Below, piece by piece: positions 1 to 8,809 of a stretch of 64,000 bases of DNA (its first letter is position 1; every line of letters begins with the position of its first letter). This stretch comes from DASZWJ01 sp963813895 (GTDB lineage Bacteria; Pseudomonadota; Gammaproteobacteria; JAURND01). A program made the translations under genes and the position numbers. The notes below the pieces were generated by a model. It was not told the origin of the DNA. It made no database searches and saw only the letters and a program-made list of their open reading frames with translations. Where the stretch lies: the NCBI GenBank assembly GCA_963813895.1, contig CAWFAS010000001.1, forward strand, positions 248,001 to 312,000. The letters are read 5' to 3'.

Positions 1-23
1 GCCGGAATAGAGGAGAATATATC

Positions 24-1097
24 ATGTTGAAAAATTTCACTGCCGACGGTTTTCGCGGTTTTAGTGATATTACTATTAATCCATTGAAACGCTTTAACTT
101 AATAGTAGGCAGAAATAATGTTGGCAAGACCGCATTATTAGAAGCAATCTTTCTCTTTTTAGGTGTATCTAATCCCAAGCTAACATTCGAATTAAATGCT
201 TATCGTGGGCTGCAATCTATTCCTTTAAACGCTGATGAGATTTGGGGTTGGCTTTTTTATAACCGAAATACTGATCACAATATCCAATTAAAAGGTACGG
301 ATAATCTGGGAATTGAACATAATTTAGAGATTAGCTTAAAGCCTTCCGAAAAAATTCAGCTAACTCCGGAAACATCATTTGATTCACTAATGGATCAAAA
401 AAATATTTTTAGTACAGCCTCATTAAATAAAAACTTAAGCTTTACTTACAATAATTCTAAGAATGAATCTATTAAAACCCAAGCCCAAATCAGTCAAAAC
501 CAAATATCTTGGAAAGGAGAACAAATATCCCCCTTTCCGCAAAGCTTTTATTTACCTTCATTTGTAAAAATAAATTCACAGGAAAATGCCAAGAGATTTA
601 GTGATCTCGAAAAATTTGGTCAACATGAAGAAATCATCAAAATATTAAACATTATAGAACCACGACTGAAGCGCTTAAGTATTTCGTTTGCCGGTGGTAT
701 AGCTAATATAAATGGGGATTTTGGCGTCTATCCACTTTTACCCATAACCTATATGGGCGATGGCATTTATCAATTACTTTCTATTTTGCTTGCTATTGTC
801 AGCGCCTCAAGTGGCGGTTGTGTTTTGATAGATGAAATCGAGAAAGGATTATACTATGCAGTGATGCAAGCCGCATGGAAAGCAGTATGCGAACTGGCTA
901 ATAAACGAAACGTGCAAATCATTGCCACCACTCATAGTTGGGAATTTGTTAAAGCCGCCTATCAAGCACACAAAGAAAATCTAAGTGATGAATTTTGCTT
1001 ACATCGTTTGGAGCGTATTGATAACAAAATTTCTGTTATAAGTTACGAAAAAGAAGATTTGGATACTTCTTTTGATTTAGGCTGGGAGGTCCGTTAA
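24..1097 (+). CDS. AAA15/OLD-like ATPase, probable sensor half of a two-gene ATPase-Toprim module
   Basis: The 357-aa protein is a P-loop ATPase of the AAA15/OLD type. The Walker A motif GRNNVGKT is at about residues 29-36, straight after an SMC-like opening (FRGFSDITINPLKRFNLIVG). A Walker B-like VLIDEIEKGL is near residue 267 and a switch-histidine segment IIATTHSWEFV follows. No nuclease domain is fused to it. The stop overlaps the start of the next gene (TAATG), so the two are translationally coupled. A GAGGAGA ribosome binding site precedes the ATG. In OLD and PARIS (AriA) systems such ATPases sense phage and control a Toprim partner. That role here is inferred from family and pairing. 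Family assignment is firm, function is not. Confidence 0.85.
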   Translation: MLKNFTADGFRGFSDITINPLKRFNLIVGRNNVGKTALLEAIFLFLGVSNPKLTFELNAYRGLQSIPLNADEIWGWLFYNRNTDHNIQLKGTDNLGIEHNLEISLKPSEKIQLTPETSFDSLMDQKNIFSTASLNKNLSFTYNNSKNESIKTQAQISQNQISWKGEQISPFPQSFYLPSFVKINSQENAKRFSDLEKFGQHEEIIKILNIIEPRLKRLSISFAGGIANINGDFGVYPLLPITYMGDGIYQLLSILLAIVSASSGGCVLIDEIEKGLYYAVMQAAWKAVCELANKRNVQIIATTHSWEFVKAAYQAHKENLSDEFCLHRLERIDNKISVISYEKEDLDTSFDLGWEVR

Positions 1098-1732
1098 TGA
1101 CGCAAGGGGCTTCCATACAACCTAAAACTCTGGATCAATCTAAATTATTGCTGGTTGAGGGAACAGATGACAAAAGATTTTTAGCGGCTATGCTAAAAAA
1201 ATTACAAATAGATAATGTGCAAATTGAGCCATACCATGGAACCGATGAACTATTAAAAATTTTACGCATTTTAAAAAAACGTCCTAACTTTAATATGCTT
1301 AGCACCATCGGTATTACTAAAGATGCTGACGATAAGTCAGTTGAGAATATCTTTAAGACCATAAATACTCATTTAAAAGAAAATGATTTTTCCAGACCTT
1401 CTTCCCTGGCTAATTTTTCAAATGAAGGGCACCCAAAAATAGGCGTTTTTGTCCTGCCAGATTGTGAACGCACAGGAGAGTTAGAAGAGCTTTTTATCGA
1501 TGCTCTTCCAAATTCAGAAATTCTACAATGCATAAACCAATTTGTGGAATGCTGCAAAACGAACAAACATCTTATTCATAAACCTGCAAAAACAAGATTT
1601 TACACTTGGCTGGCAGTTCAAAAAGAACCCCACCTTGACTTATGGGTGGCTGGAAATAGAAATTATTTCGATTTTGACCATATTGCTTTCAAAAAATTGC
1701 GTAAATTCCTGGAAGACCTTAGCACCCTTTAG
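1097..1732 (+). CDS. DUF3226/Toprim-like protein, probable effector partner of the upstream ATPase
   Basis: The 211-aa protein resembles DUF3226-type proteins, which carry a degenerate Toprim fold. The acidic signature LLVEGTDDKRF near residue 18 matches the Toprim glutamate, KDADD near residue 77 the DxD, and FVLPDCERTGELEELF near residue 117 is a further conserved acidic stretch. It begins inside the stop codon of the ATPase gene. An AAA15 ATPase followed by a Toprim-like protein is the layout of PARIS (AriA-AriB, where AriB is DUF4435) and of split OLD nucleases. I infer that this protein is the nuclease or toxic effector of such a pair. DUF3226 proteins also occur outside known defence systems, so the role is not proven. 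Confidence 0.7.
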   Translation: MTQGASIQPKTLDQSKLLLVEGTDDKRFLAAMLKKLQIDNVQIEPYHGTDELLKILRILKKRPNFNMLSTIGITKDADDKSVENIFKTINTHLKENDFSRPSSLANFSNEGHPKIGVFVLPDCERTGELEELFIDALPNSEILQCINQFVECCKTNKHLIHKPAKTRFYTWLAVQKEPHLDLWVAGNRNYFDFDHIAFKKLRKFLEDLSTL

Positions 1733-1744
1733 CTCGGAGACCTT

Positions 1745-4117
1745 TTGCGCATCCTCTTTAATTATACAAAAAATACAACATTAAAATTTTTAACTAGCAA
1801 AGTGATTTTCTTAATCATTATTCTCATCATTTGCCTATGGGGGATAATCTTTACTTTGCCAAAATTATTTCCACCGCCTCCCTTGCTCCAACATATCAGT
1901 TTTTCACAGGCTGTTTATGACCAACATCAGCATTTATTACGCTTAACCCTATCTAAAGATGATAAATATCGCCTGTATACGCCATTACAGGATATCTCAC
2001 CTATTATCATTGAAGCGACACTACTGCAGGAAGATAGTTACTTTTATTGGCATCCAGGAATAAATCCTTTTGCCTTGGTGAAAGCGGGTTGGCAAACTTA
2101 TGTAAAACAATCGCGTCAAATGGGCGCTTCTACTCTCAGCATGCAGCTGGCGCGTATCTATTTTAATATCAACTCTAAAACTGTTTCTGGAAAATTATGG
2201 CAAATGCTGCGCGCGCTCCAACTAGAATTATTTTATTCCAAGAAGCAGATTTTAGAAGCTTACTTGAACTTGGCGCCTTATGGTGGAAATATAGAGGGAG
2301 TAGGCGCAGCCAGTCTGATTTATTTCGCAAAACCAGCTAATCAAGTAATATTACCGGAGGCTTTACTTTTAAGCGTTATTCCGCAAAATCCTAATAGTCG
2401 AACTCCCACTTTAGCGACTGATAATACGCAATTGCAGAATGCTCGCTTACGATTATTTAATCGCTGGATAAAAAAATATCCTAACGCAAGCGATCAAAAA
2501 ATATTTATGAGTTTGCCGCTGCAATTCGCGCATAGGAAATTACCTTTTCTAGCCGGACATTTCGTCGATAACGTCTTAAAAAAAGACGCAGATCAGCCGA
2601 TTATAATCACTACCCTAGACTATAATCTGCAGAAAATGATGGAACAAGTTGCACAAAATTATCTTATGCATTATCGATCCTACGGAGTGAATAATTTAGC
2701 TGTGCTTTTAGTGGATACGCGTAATATGGAAGTCAAAGCGCTGTTAGGGTCGGGCAATTTTTTCTCTGCTGCTATTAACGGGCAAGTTAATGGAACTACT
2801 GCCAAGCGTTCCCCTGGATCCAGTCTAAAACCCTTCATCTATGCTTTAGCCTTGGATCAAGGACTCATTCATCCTGCCACTATGTTAAAAGATGCGCCTG
2901 ATCAGTTTGGTGCTTATGATCCAGAAAATTTTGATTATGATTTTATGGGACCGGTCACTGCAAAAGACGCATTAACTTTAAGCCGTAACATTCCAGCGAT
3001 CTATTTAATGAGTCAGCTCAAAACACCTAATTTTTACCAATTCTTAAAGGCGGCACTGGTAAGTGGATTGCAGGCTGAAAAAGACTATGGCTTATCGCTC
3101 GCTTTAGGCGGCGCCGAAGTGACTATGCAAGAGTTAGTTACACTTTACGCTGCATTGGCCAATGGAGGTAAATGGCGGCCATTACGTATGCAGCTATCTG
3201 AGCCAATTGCAGCCGGAGAACAGCTATTAAGCCCTGAAGCTGCTTTTTTGACCTTGGATATGCTAAAGGATACCCCGCGGCCTGGCCTTGTTAACTCAGC
3301 TATGGTCGAACAATTACCCGTCTATTGGAAAACCGGCACTTCTTCCGGCTATCGGGATGCCTGGTCTGTTGGGGTTTTTGGACCTTATGTTTTGGCTGTC
3401 TGGATAGGTGATTTTCAAGGTAAAAGTAATCCGGCCTATGTAGGCGCAAAATCAGCTGCACCCCTGTTTTTTTCAATTATTGCCAGTCTCAGTAAGCGTG
3501 GGCCTTTACCCAGCATTTTAGCCAATCCACAAGAATTACAATTAACCCGCGTCGCTGTTTGTGAAGGTTCTGGACTATTACCCACGCGTTATTGTCCTAA
3601 TTTAAAAGAGACTTGGTTTATTCCTGGAAAATCACCCATCAAAACTGATATTGTGTATCGCGAAATCGCCATTAATAAAAAAACAGGATTGCGGGCCTGC
3701 CGCTTTGATAATGATACCCAATGGCAGGTTTATGAATTTTGGCCTTCTGACTTATTAAAGATATTTTCTCAAGCGGGTATACAACGAAGGGTACCCCCAC
3801 CCTATGCAGCCGATTGCACATTGGATGAATTTACCAATGGAACACCTCCTAAAATAATTTCACCCAAACCAGAATTAATTTATAGCCTGTCAGCCGCGAA
3901 TAACAATCATAGGGATATTTTATTTTCTGCGAGTGCAGATGCTGATGTAAAAAAGCTTTATTGGTTTATAAATAATAGTTTTGCGGGCAGTGCGAGTCGA
4001 GATGAAAGTCTGCCCTGGCTTGCTAAACCAGGGCAATATACCGTGCGCGTCATTGATGATCATGGTCGGTCTGATGCTAGAGAGTTATGGGTTGAAAATG
4101 TGGGTAATGCGCATTAA
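1745..4117 (+). CDS. pbpC: Penicillin-binding protein 1C, bifunctional peptidoglycan glycosyltransferase/transpeptidase
   Basis: A 790-aa class A PBP of the PbpC type. One N-terminal membrane helix lies at about residues 18-38. The GT51 glycosyltransferase domain has its catalytic Glu in LQEDSYFYWHPG (near 95) and GASTLSMQLAR. The transpeptidase domain has the serine box SSLK (near 358), LSRN and KTGTSSGYRDAW (near 529). A C-terminal PBP1C-type domain with Cys-containing segments follows. The likely start is TTG, 4 nt after a GGAGA, only 12 nt after the preceding stop. In enterobacteria pbpC follows a large alpha-2-macroglobulin gene; here it follows the ATPase-Toprim pair instead. It acts on the periplasmic face of the inner membrane in cell-wall synthesis. 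Confidence 0.93.
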   Translation: MRILFNYTKNTTLKFLTSKVIFLIIILIICLWGIIFTLPKLFPPPPLLQHISFSQAVYDQHQHLLRLTLSKDDKYRLYTPLQDISPIIIEATLLQEDSYFYWHPGINPFALVKAGWQTYVKQSRQMGASTLSMQLARIYFNINSKTVSGKLWQMLRALQLELFYSKKQILEAYLNLAPYGGNIEGVGAASLIYFAKPANQVILPEALLLSVIPQNPNSRTPTLATDNTQLQNARLRLFNRWIKKYPNASDQKIFMSLPLQFAHRKLPFLAGHFVDNVLKKDADQPIIITTLDYNLQKMMEQVAQNYLMHYRSYGVNNLAVLLVDTRNMEVKALLGSGNFFSAAINGQVNGTTAKRSPGSSLKPFIYALALDQGLIHPATMLKDAPDQFGAYDPENFDYDFMGPVTAKDALTLSRNIPAIYLMSQLKTPNFYQFLKAALVSGLQAEKDYGLSLALGGAEVTMQELVTLYAALANGGKWRPLRMQLSEPIAAGEQLLSPEAAFLTLDMLKDTPRPGLVNSAMVEQLPVYWKTGTSSGYRDAWSVGVFGPYVLAVWIGDFQGKSNPAYVGAKSAAPLFFSIIASLSKRGPLPSILANPQELQLTRVAVCEGSGLLPTRYCPNLKETWFIPGKSPIKTDIVYREIAINKKTGLRACRFDNDTQWQVYEFWPSDLLKIFSQAGIQRRVPPPYAADCTLDEFTNGTPPKIISPKPELIYSLSAANNNHRDILFSASADADVKKLYWFINNSFAGSASRDESLPWLAKPGQYTVRVIDDHGRSDARELWVENVGNAH

Positions 4118-4213
4118 ACCTATAAATCCTCATCGAAACCTTAGAAGTTTACTTGCCTCTGAGTTTATGGCAATCTTTTGATCACTCAAATGTATTAATA
4201 AGGAGAACAACTC

Positions 4214-5257
4214 ATGTTATCAACCCATGGATATGCAGTGAAAGATGCAAAATCCCCCTTTGAGCCTTTCAGTTTTGACCGACGTGAACCAGGACCGCAT
4301 GATGTACTGATTAAAATTGAATATTGTGGCGTCTGTCACTCGGATATTCACCAGTCGCGCAATGAATGGGGAGGATCTAGTTATCCCATGGTACCGGGTC
4401 ATGAAATTGTAGGCCATGTGTTGAGAGTGGGTGCTGAAGTTAAAAAATTTAAAACTAATGATATAGTAGGAGTCGGCTGTTTTGTTAATTCCTGCCGCCA
4501 ATGCGATTCATGTAAAGATGGAGAAGAACAGCTTTGTGAGAAGCATTTGGTACAGACCTATAATAGCCGCGAAATGGATTTGAAGACACCAACCTATGGT
4601 GGTTATTCTTCGCAAATAGTCGTAGATGAAAATTATGTCCTTAAAGTCTCTCCCAAATTACCCCTCGCTAATGTAGCGCCATTATTATGTGCAGGCATTA
4701 CCACTTATTCTCCGCTAAAACGTTATCAAGCCGGCCCGGGAAAACGCATAGCCATAGCCGGATTAGGTGGATTAGGTCATATGGGCGTTAAGCTTGCAGT
4801 TGCTATGGGAGCTGAAGTAACGGTTTTAAGTACCTCTCCGGGTAAAGAGCAGGACGCACGCCGTCTTGGGGCGCAAAATTTTATTCTTACAAAAGACCCG
4901 CAGAATCTTAAGAAATTTGCTAATCATTTTGACTTAATTATCGATGCGATTGCAGCCCCACATGATCTTAATATTTATCTAAATTTATTGAGTAGACATG
5001 GTGTTTTAACTTTAGTAGGTGTACCTGAGAAGCCTTTTTCTATCGCACCTTTTTCTCTGATAGACAATTGCCGAGTCTTGACCGGTTCCATGATTGGCGG
5101 CATCCGTGAAATTCAAGAAATGTTGGATTATTGTGCCGAAAAAAATATTAGTTCGGATGTGGAAATAATTCCCATTCAAAAATTAGCCGAAGCCTATGAG
5201 CGTACCATCAAAGGCGATGTGCGTTATCGCTTTGTTATTGACTTGAACACGTTATAA
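4214..5257 (+). CDS. Zinc-dependent NAD(P) alcohol dehydrogenase (YahK/cinnamyl-alcohol dehydrogenase type)
   Basis: The 347-aa medium-chain dehydrogenase has the catalytic zinc site in CGVCHSDIH and GHEIVGHV. The structural zinc cysteines lie in CRQCDSCKDGEEQLC. The Rossmann motif GLGGLGHMGVKLA is near residue 178. Length and motifs match the YahK/AdhC group that reduces broad-range aldehydes with NADPH. An AAGGAGA ribosome binding site precedes the ATG. It stands alone between pbpC and the first repeat/IS block. The substrate cannot be read from the sequence. Confidence 0.9.
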   Translation: MLSTHGYAVKDAKSPFEPFSFDRREPGPHDVLIKIEYCGVCHSDIHQSRNEWGGSSYPMVPGHEIVGHVLRVGAEVKKFKTNDIVGVGCFVNSCRQCDSCKDGEEQLCEKHLVQTYNSREMDLKTPTYGGYSSQIVVDENYVLKVSPKLPLANVAPLLCAGITTYSPLKRYQAGPGKRIAIAGLGGLGHMGVKLAVAMGAEVTVLSTSPGKEQDARRLGAQNFILTKDPQNLKKFANHFDLIIDAIAAPHDLNIYLNLLSRHGVLTLVGVPEKPFSIAPFSLIDNCRVLTGSMIGGIREIQEMLDYCAEKNISSDVEIIPIQKLAEAYERTIKGDVRYRFVIDLNTL

Positions 5258-5548
5258 TTACAGTGTAAATGCTTAATATAACTCTCTTCGGCAAGGGGCT
5301 TTGTTGAATAATTCACTTCCATTTTTTGGAAAAACACTGTATCCCTCTCCCCTACTATGATTGAGTGAAGAGGGGATAATTGTGTTTAATTAGGAAAGAG
5401 AGGTAAATTTTAACAAATGAATGCCACCCCTCTCTCTAACCCTCTGCTATGTGATTTGTCAATAGGGGTACGAGCGCCTCCGGTAAATAAAGTTTATTTA
5501 TTTACATAAGCCAGTTTAAGCATAAAACTCTATTGTTTTTATTTAGAT

Positions 5549-5724
5549 TACCGTAACTAGCAAAGCCTTATTGGCCCAATCTGCTATTCGTGGTCAATTC
5601 CGTAAAACCGCCACAAGTTGTCCATTCGGACGGAATAAAAGTCTGCGCCCCAAACTCCCGCACGTGGTGGCCAAACTACGCCTCACAACAGGGTATGACG
5701 AGGTCACAGATAATTGTTACGGTA
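5549..5724 (-). ncRNA. Candidate bridge RNA of IS copy A
   Basis: Same sequence as 27063-27238 in copy B, described there. The closing 9-bp stem here is 5549-5557 with 5716-5724. No expression evidence is available from sequence. Confidence 0.5.
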
Positions 5725-5834
5725 CTTCTTACAAAAACATTCCTGTTTATACTTTCTGCTATAATTTAATCACGGTACAGGCGGAGACGCCGATGACCGT
5801 GACGTGATTCCAGGGCAGCTTCGAGGTTGCCCTG

Positions 5835-5918
5835 TTACTTGAGACAGATTCGATTATCCTGTATCACGTCTACAAATATCTCGGGGTTTGGGGTAGGCCC
5901 CCATTTCAATCCATTCAT
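5835..5918 (-). CDS. 27-codon ORF with strong ribosome binding site downstream of the transposase (copy A)
   Basis: Identical to 26869-26952 in copy B. The ORF starts with MNGLKWGPTPNPE and is preceded by AAGGAGG seven bases before the ATG. It lies between the transposase stop and the candidate bridge RNA. Because both copies are identical there is no comparative evidence that the peptide is selected for. It could be a real peptide, or a translated segment that shapes the downstream RNA. Confidence 0.35.
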   Translation of the reverse strand: MNGLKWGPTPNPEIFVDVIQDNRICLK

Positions 5919-5952
5919 AGCAAAACCTCCTTGTTATTTAAACTCTACCACC

Positions 5953-7032
5953 CTAAAGGGCCGTGGGAAGTACTTCACCCGTCTTTTTGCAAATGCTTTC
6001 TGATTTGCGTATTTGATAGAGTTGCCCCGACTTGAAACAACTCCGAATCTGTCCAATTAAGCGTCGCGCTACCCCAACAATCGCCCGCTTCTTACCAGCA
6101 GTGATACTGATCCTCTGATAAATATCCATTAATGATTTATCTCTTCTTATCGCTGTCCATGAAGCTTCTACCAATGTTTTGCGTAGAATAGATCGACCCT
6201 GACGACTCATATGTCCTAGTCGTTTATGCTCCCCTGAAGAATGCTCGCTCGGGGTTAATCCGGTAAAACTAAATAATTGCTTCTCGTTTTTAAACTGTTC
6301 CATATTGCCTAATTCATTCGCCAACACACGGGCATGGGTTGGACCTATCCCCGGAGTGCTTTGATAAATGACTTCCAGCTCTTTATCTGCTTGCGCCTGT
6401 TTAGCTAACTCTAGCTCTATGTTTTTTAATCGGTTCGCCAGTTCCCACCATTGAGAGATCAAGGTGTCCAGACAATACTTCACCGAAGGATTACAATCAT
6501 ACGCCCGAACTTTTTGTAACCATTTCCAACTCACGACGGGGGTCTCGTCGGGGCCTATTAAACCCTGACGGTAGAGCAAACTCTTGATGCGATTTCCTAC
6601 TCGACGCTTATCCTCAGCGATTTTTTCCCGCATGCGGCTGACTTCGCGGTAAGCTTCTCGCTCCACGCTAGGTACATGAATGCCCTTTAAACGCCCTGCG
6701 GCTAATTGTGTTGCCAATTTTAATGAATCTCGCTTATCTGTCTTTACCCTATCTCGGGCTGATATCTCTACACTAGCCGCGTGAACCACCCGACTATCTA
6801 TTCCCTCTTCTAATAAATGACGGTGTAATACAAATCCTGAGAACCCTGCTTCATAAGCCGTTTTAATCTGCGCATTTTTAAAGTATTTATGTAAATAATG
6901 CACTAACTCCTCAGGAGTTGCCTTCAGGGTGTCTGTTTTCATTACCATACCCTCACAGATACACGTTACTGCATATGTCTTTTTGTGAACATCAATTCCA
7001 GCAAACACGGTTTTTCCTGTATAATCTCTCAT
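5953..7032 (-). CDS. IS110/IS1111 family transposase (DEDD recombinase), copy A
   Basis: A 359-aa protein identical to the one at 25755-26834. The N-terminal RuvC-like DEDD domain shows FAGIDVHKK (first Asp near residue 14), YEAGFSG (Glu near 61) and KTDKRD (Asp pair near 100). A coiled region precedes the C-terminal Tnp20 domain with STPGIGPTHARVLANELG and GRSILRKTLVEASW, which should hold the catalytic serine. These enzymes work with a bridge RNA to excise circles and insert them at specific sequences. The reading frame is intact, so the element may be active. Confidence 0.95.
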   Translation of the reverse strand: MRDYTGKTVFAGIDVHKKTYAVTCICEGMVMKTDTLKATPEELVHYLHKYFKNAQIKTAYEAGFSGFVLHRHLLEEGIDSRVVHAASVEISARDRVKTDKRDSLKLATQLAAGRLKGIHVPSVEREAYREVSRMREKIAEDKRRVGNRIKSLLYRQGLIGPDETPVVSWKWLQKVRAYDCNPSVKYCLDTLISQWWELANRLKNIELELAKQAQADKELEVIYQSTPGIGPTHARVLANELGNMEQFKNEKQLFSFTGLTPSEHSSGEHKRLGHMSRQGRSILRKTLVEASWTAIRRDKSLMDIYQRISITAGKKRAIVGVARRLIGQIRSCFKSGQLYQIRKSESICKKTGEVLPTAL

Positions 7033-7169
7033 GGTATGTGCCTCCTCCTGTCGAGGTTATTGGTTAAAACTATATTTTAACCGAAGGCACATACCTCTTT
7101 CCCTATTATTCAGCATAGCAACTCCCGCAAGGGGAGAGGGAATACAGTGCTTTTTATTCAGGTAACCTC

Positions 7170-8465
7170 ATGACAACTAGTGCCACAACAACGATATTTC
7201 CTCCTAAAACTAGAAAAAAATTAGTACTCTCTGCAGTAATCGGCAATATGTTAGAGATATACGATTTTGCGTTGTATGGTTATTTTGCTCCTGTTTTTGC
7301 CGTTCTTTTTTTTCCACATACCGACAAAACTTTGTCACTGTTAGCAACCTTTGGAGTTTTTGCCATTGGTTTCTTAATGCGGCCGATAGGTGCAATTATC
7401 TTTGGTTACCTGGGTGATAGGTTCGGACGCAAAAAAGCACTTTCCGCATCTATTATCCTGATGGCAATACCCACTACTCTTATCGGTTTGTTACCCACTT
7501 ATGCACAGGTGGGGGCGTTGGCTGGTGTTTTATTGTTATGCTGTCGATTACTACAAGGATTAGCGACGGGGGGCGAATTTACCGGTTCCATTATTTACAT
7601 CACCGAACATGCGCCGGCTAATCGTCGTGGTTTATATGGCAGCTGGGCTATGTCCAGCACTTTTGCTGGCTTTTTAATTGGGTCTGCGGTGAGTGCGCTT
7701 CTCAGCACCCTACTTTCCCCAGAATCATTGAATGTTTGGGGCTGGCGCATTCCATTTATCATGGGATTCATCCTGGGTATAATCGGTCTATATCTGCGGC
7801 TGCGGATGCCAGAAACACCCAATTTTACTTCCATAAAAACAGAAAAAAAGATTGCACCCAATCCACTTTATACTGCCTTTAAAGAAGGCTTTAGGCCCAT
7901 GTTATTTATTGCCGGTTTTAATTTATTACCCGCTGCAAGCTATTATTTATCGTTTGTTTTTTTGTCTTCTTATTTCACTATTTATTTAAAGCTGCCATTA
8001 CATACCGCCCTGACAATTAACACTATTAACATGTTGTTATTGGCGATCATTACTCCATTACTAGGATTTGCCTCTGATAAAATAGGTCGGAAAACCATTC
8101 TGATTATAGGTGCTTTAGGTTTTATAATTCTGTCGTATCCATTTTTCTTATTGATGCAAGCAAAAAGTTTCAGCGCGGTTTTATTGGCACAATTGGGTCT
8201 AACCCTATTTGTGGCTTGTATATTTTCGGCACTACCGGCAACGCTGTCTGAATTAGTAAAGACTAATATTCGTTATACCGCTATTTCAGTTCCCTATAAC
8301 ATTTCAAGCGCTATATTTGGCGGTATTATGCCTTTGGCTGCCACTTTTATTATCGAGAAAACGGCTAATCTCATAGCACCCAGCTTTTATTTAATATTTG
8401 CCGGTATTGTCATGGTTGTTTTAGTGCTTTCCATGCAAGAAAGTTATCGAAAACAATTAAATTAA
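7170..8465 (+). CDS. MFS transporter, metabolite:H+ symporter (ProP-like) family
   Basis: A 431-aa inner-membrane protein with about 12 hydrophobic segments. The signature NMLEIYDFALYGYFAPVF in helix 1 and GYLGDRFGRKKAL in the loop between helices 2 and 3 are typical of the MHS/ProP branch. GLATGGEFTGSIIYITEHAP follows in helix 4-5. Substrates of this branch include proline/betaine, citrate and dicarboxylates; the one here cannot be told. The insertion sequence ends 48 bp upstream of the ATG, so the native promoter is probably displaced. The stop is one base before the next start, suggesting co-transcription with the GIY-YIG gene. Confidence 0.9.
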   Translation: MTTSATTTIFPPKTRKKLVLSAVIGNMLEIYDFALYGYFAPVFAVLFFPHTDKTLSLLATFGVFAIGFLMRPIGAIIFGYLGDRFGRKKALSASIILMAIPTTLIGLLPTYAQVGALAGVLLLCCRLLQGLATGGEFTGSIIYITEHAPANRRGLYGSWAMSSTFAGFLIGSAVSALLSTLLSPESLNVWGWRIPFIMGFILGIIGLYLRLRMPETPNFTSIKTEKKIAPNPLYTAFKEGFRPMLFIAGFNLLPAASYYLSFVFLSSYFTIYLKLPLHTALTINTINMLLLAIITPLLGFASDKIGRKTILIIGALGFIILSYPFFLLMQAKSFSAVLLAQLGLTLFVACIFSALPATLSELVKTNIRYTAISVPYNISSAIFGGIMPLAATFIIEKTANLIAPSFYLIFAGIVMVVLVLSMQESYRKQLN

Positions 8466-8466
8466 T

Positions 8467-8763
8467 ATGGTTGAGCGTTTAAAACCACCTCATAAAACCT
8501 GGTATTTATATATGATTGAATGTCAGGATAGCAGTATTTATACAGGCATTACTGTGAATGTAGGGGCACGATATGCTTCGCATGTCAGTGGCAAAGGTGC
8601 ACGTTATACGCGCTCCCATCCTCCTAAAAGGCTTATTGCGGTATTGGAATATCCCAACCGCTCTCAAGCTTTAAAAGCGGAGTATCGCATAAAACAATTA
8701 ACTCCTAGCGATAAACGCAAATTTGCCTTGCAGACGTACTGTTTACTTACACCAGAAAAATGA
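8467..8763 (+). CDS. GIY-YIG domain protein of the YhbQ/UPF0213 type
   Basis: This 98-aa protein has the hallmark pattern WYLYMIECQDSSIYTGITVN, where YLY and YTG replace GIY and YIG. It also has ARYASHVSGKGARYTRSHPP and the EYRIKQL helix. Length and motifs match the small stand-alone GIY-YIG family (UPF0213, YhbQ), whose members bind or cut DNA in vitro and have no settled role. It begins one base after the transporter stop, so it is probably translated from the same mRNA. Confidence 0.88.
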   Translation: MVERLKPPHKTWYLYMIECQDSSIYTGITVNVGARYASHVSGKGARYTRSHPPKRLIAVLEYPNRSQALKAEYRIKQLTPSDKRKFALQTYCLLTPEK

Positions 8764-8809
8764 CCGCCATTGCTCAAATACAGCACCCCAACGAGACTAG
8801 ATAATTCAA

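Larger units (their letters stand above)
5444..7121 (-). mobile_element. IS110/IS1111-type insertion sequence, copy A
   Basis: This 1678-bp element corresponds base for base, as far as I compared, to the reverse complement of 25666-27343. The boundaries come from comparing the two flanks with the uninterrupted repeat at about 25491-25526. The ends carry short subterminal inverted repeats (TGCTATG and CATAGCA) and no long terminal repeats. A 2-bp core (CT on this strand) is present on both sides. The transposase reads leftward, and the long non-coding right end (5444-5952) holds the candidate bridge RNA. The element lies 48 bp upstream of the MFS gene. Confidence 0.9.
5297..7160. repeat. Dispersed repeat (MITE-like) interrupted by IS1111-type copy A
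   Basis: The left end reads GGCTTTGTTGAATAATTC at 5297, close to IS903 termini. It continues to 5443, is broken by the IS, and resumes at 7122-7160 with CTCCCGCAAGGGGAGAGGG and a truncated tail ending in CAGTGCTTTTT. The inner left part (about 5310-5365) is nearly the reverse complement of the right end seen in other copies, so the unit has long inverted ends. Related copies lie near 15997, 25355, 25631, 45314 and 61166. Confidence 0.75.

Noticed and set aside
5297..5443. CRISPR-like array from the repeated CCCTCTCCC units
   Set aside because: The units are parts of one palindromic dispersed repeat without regular spacers, and no cas genes are present.
5571..5807. 78-codon plus-strand frame, identical to the minus-strand frame at 26980-27216
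   Set aside because: It runs antisense across the candidate bridge RNA of both IS copies. Its conservation follows from the identity of the copies. No ribosome binding site or recognisable domain.
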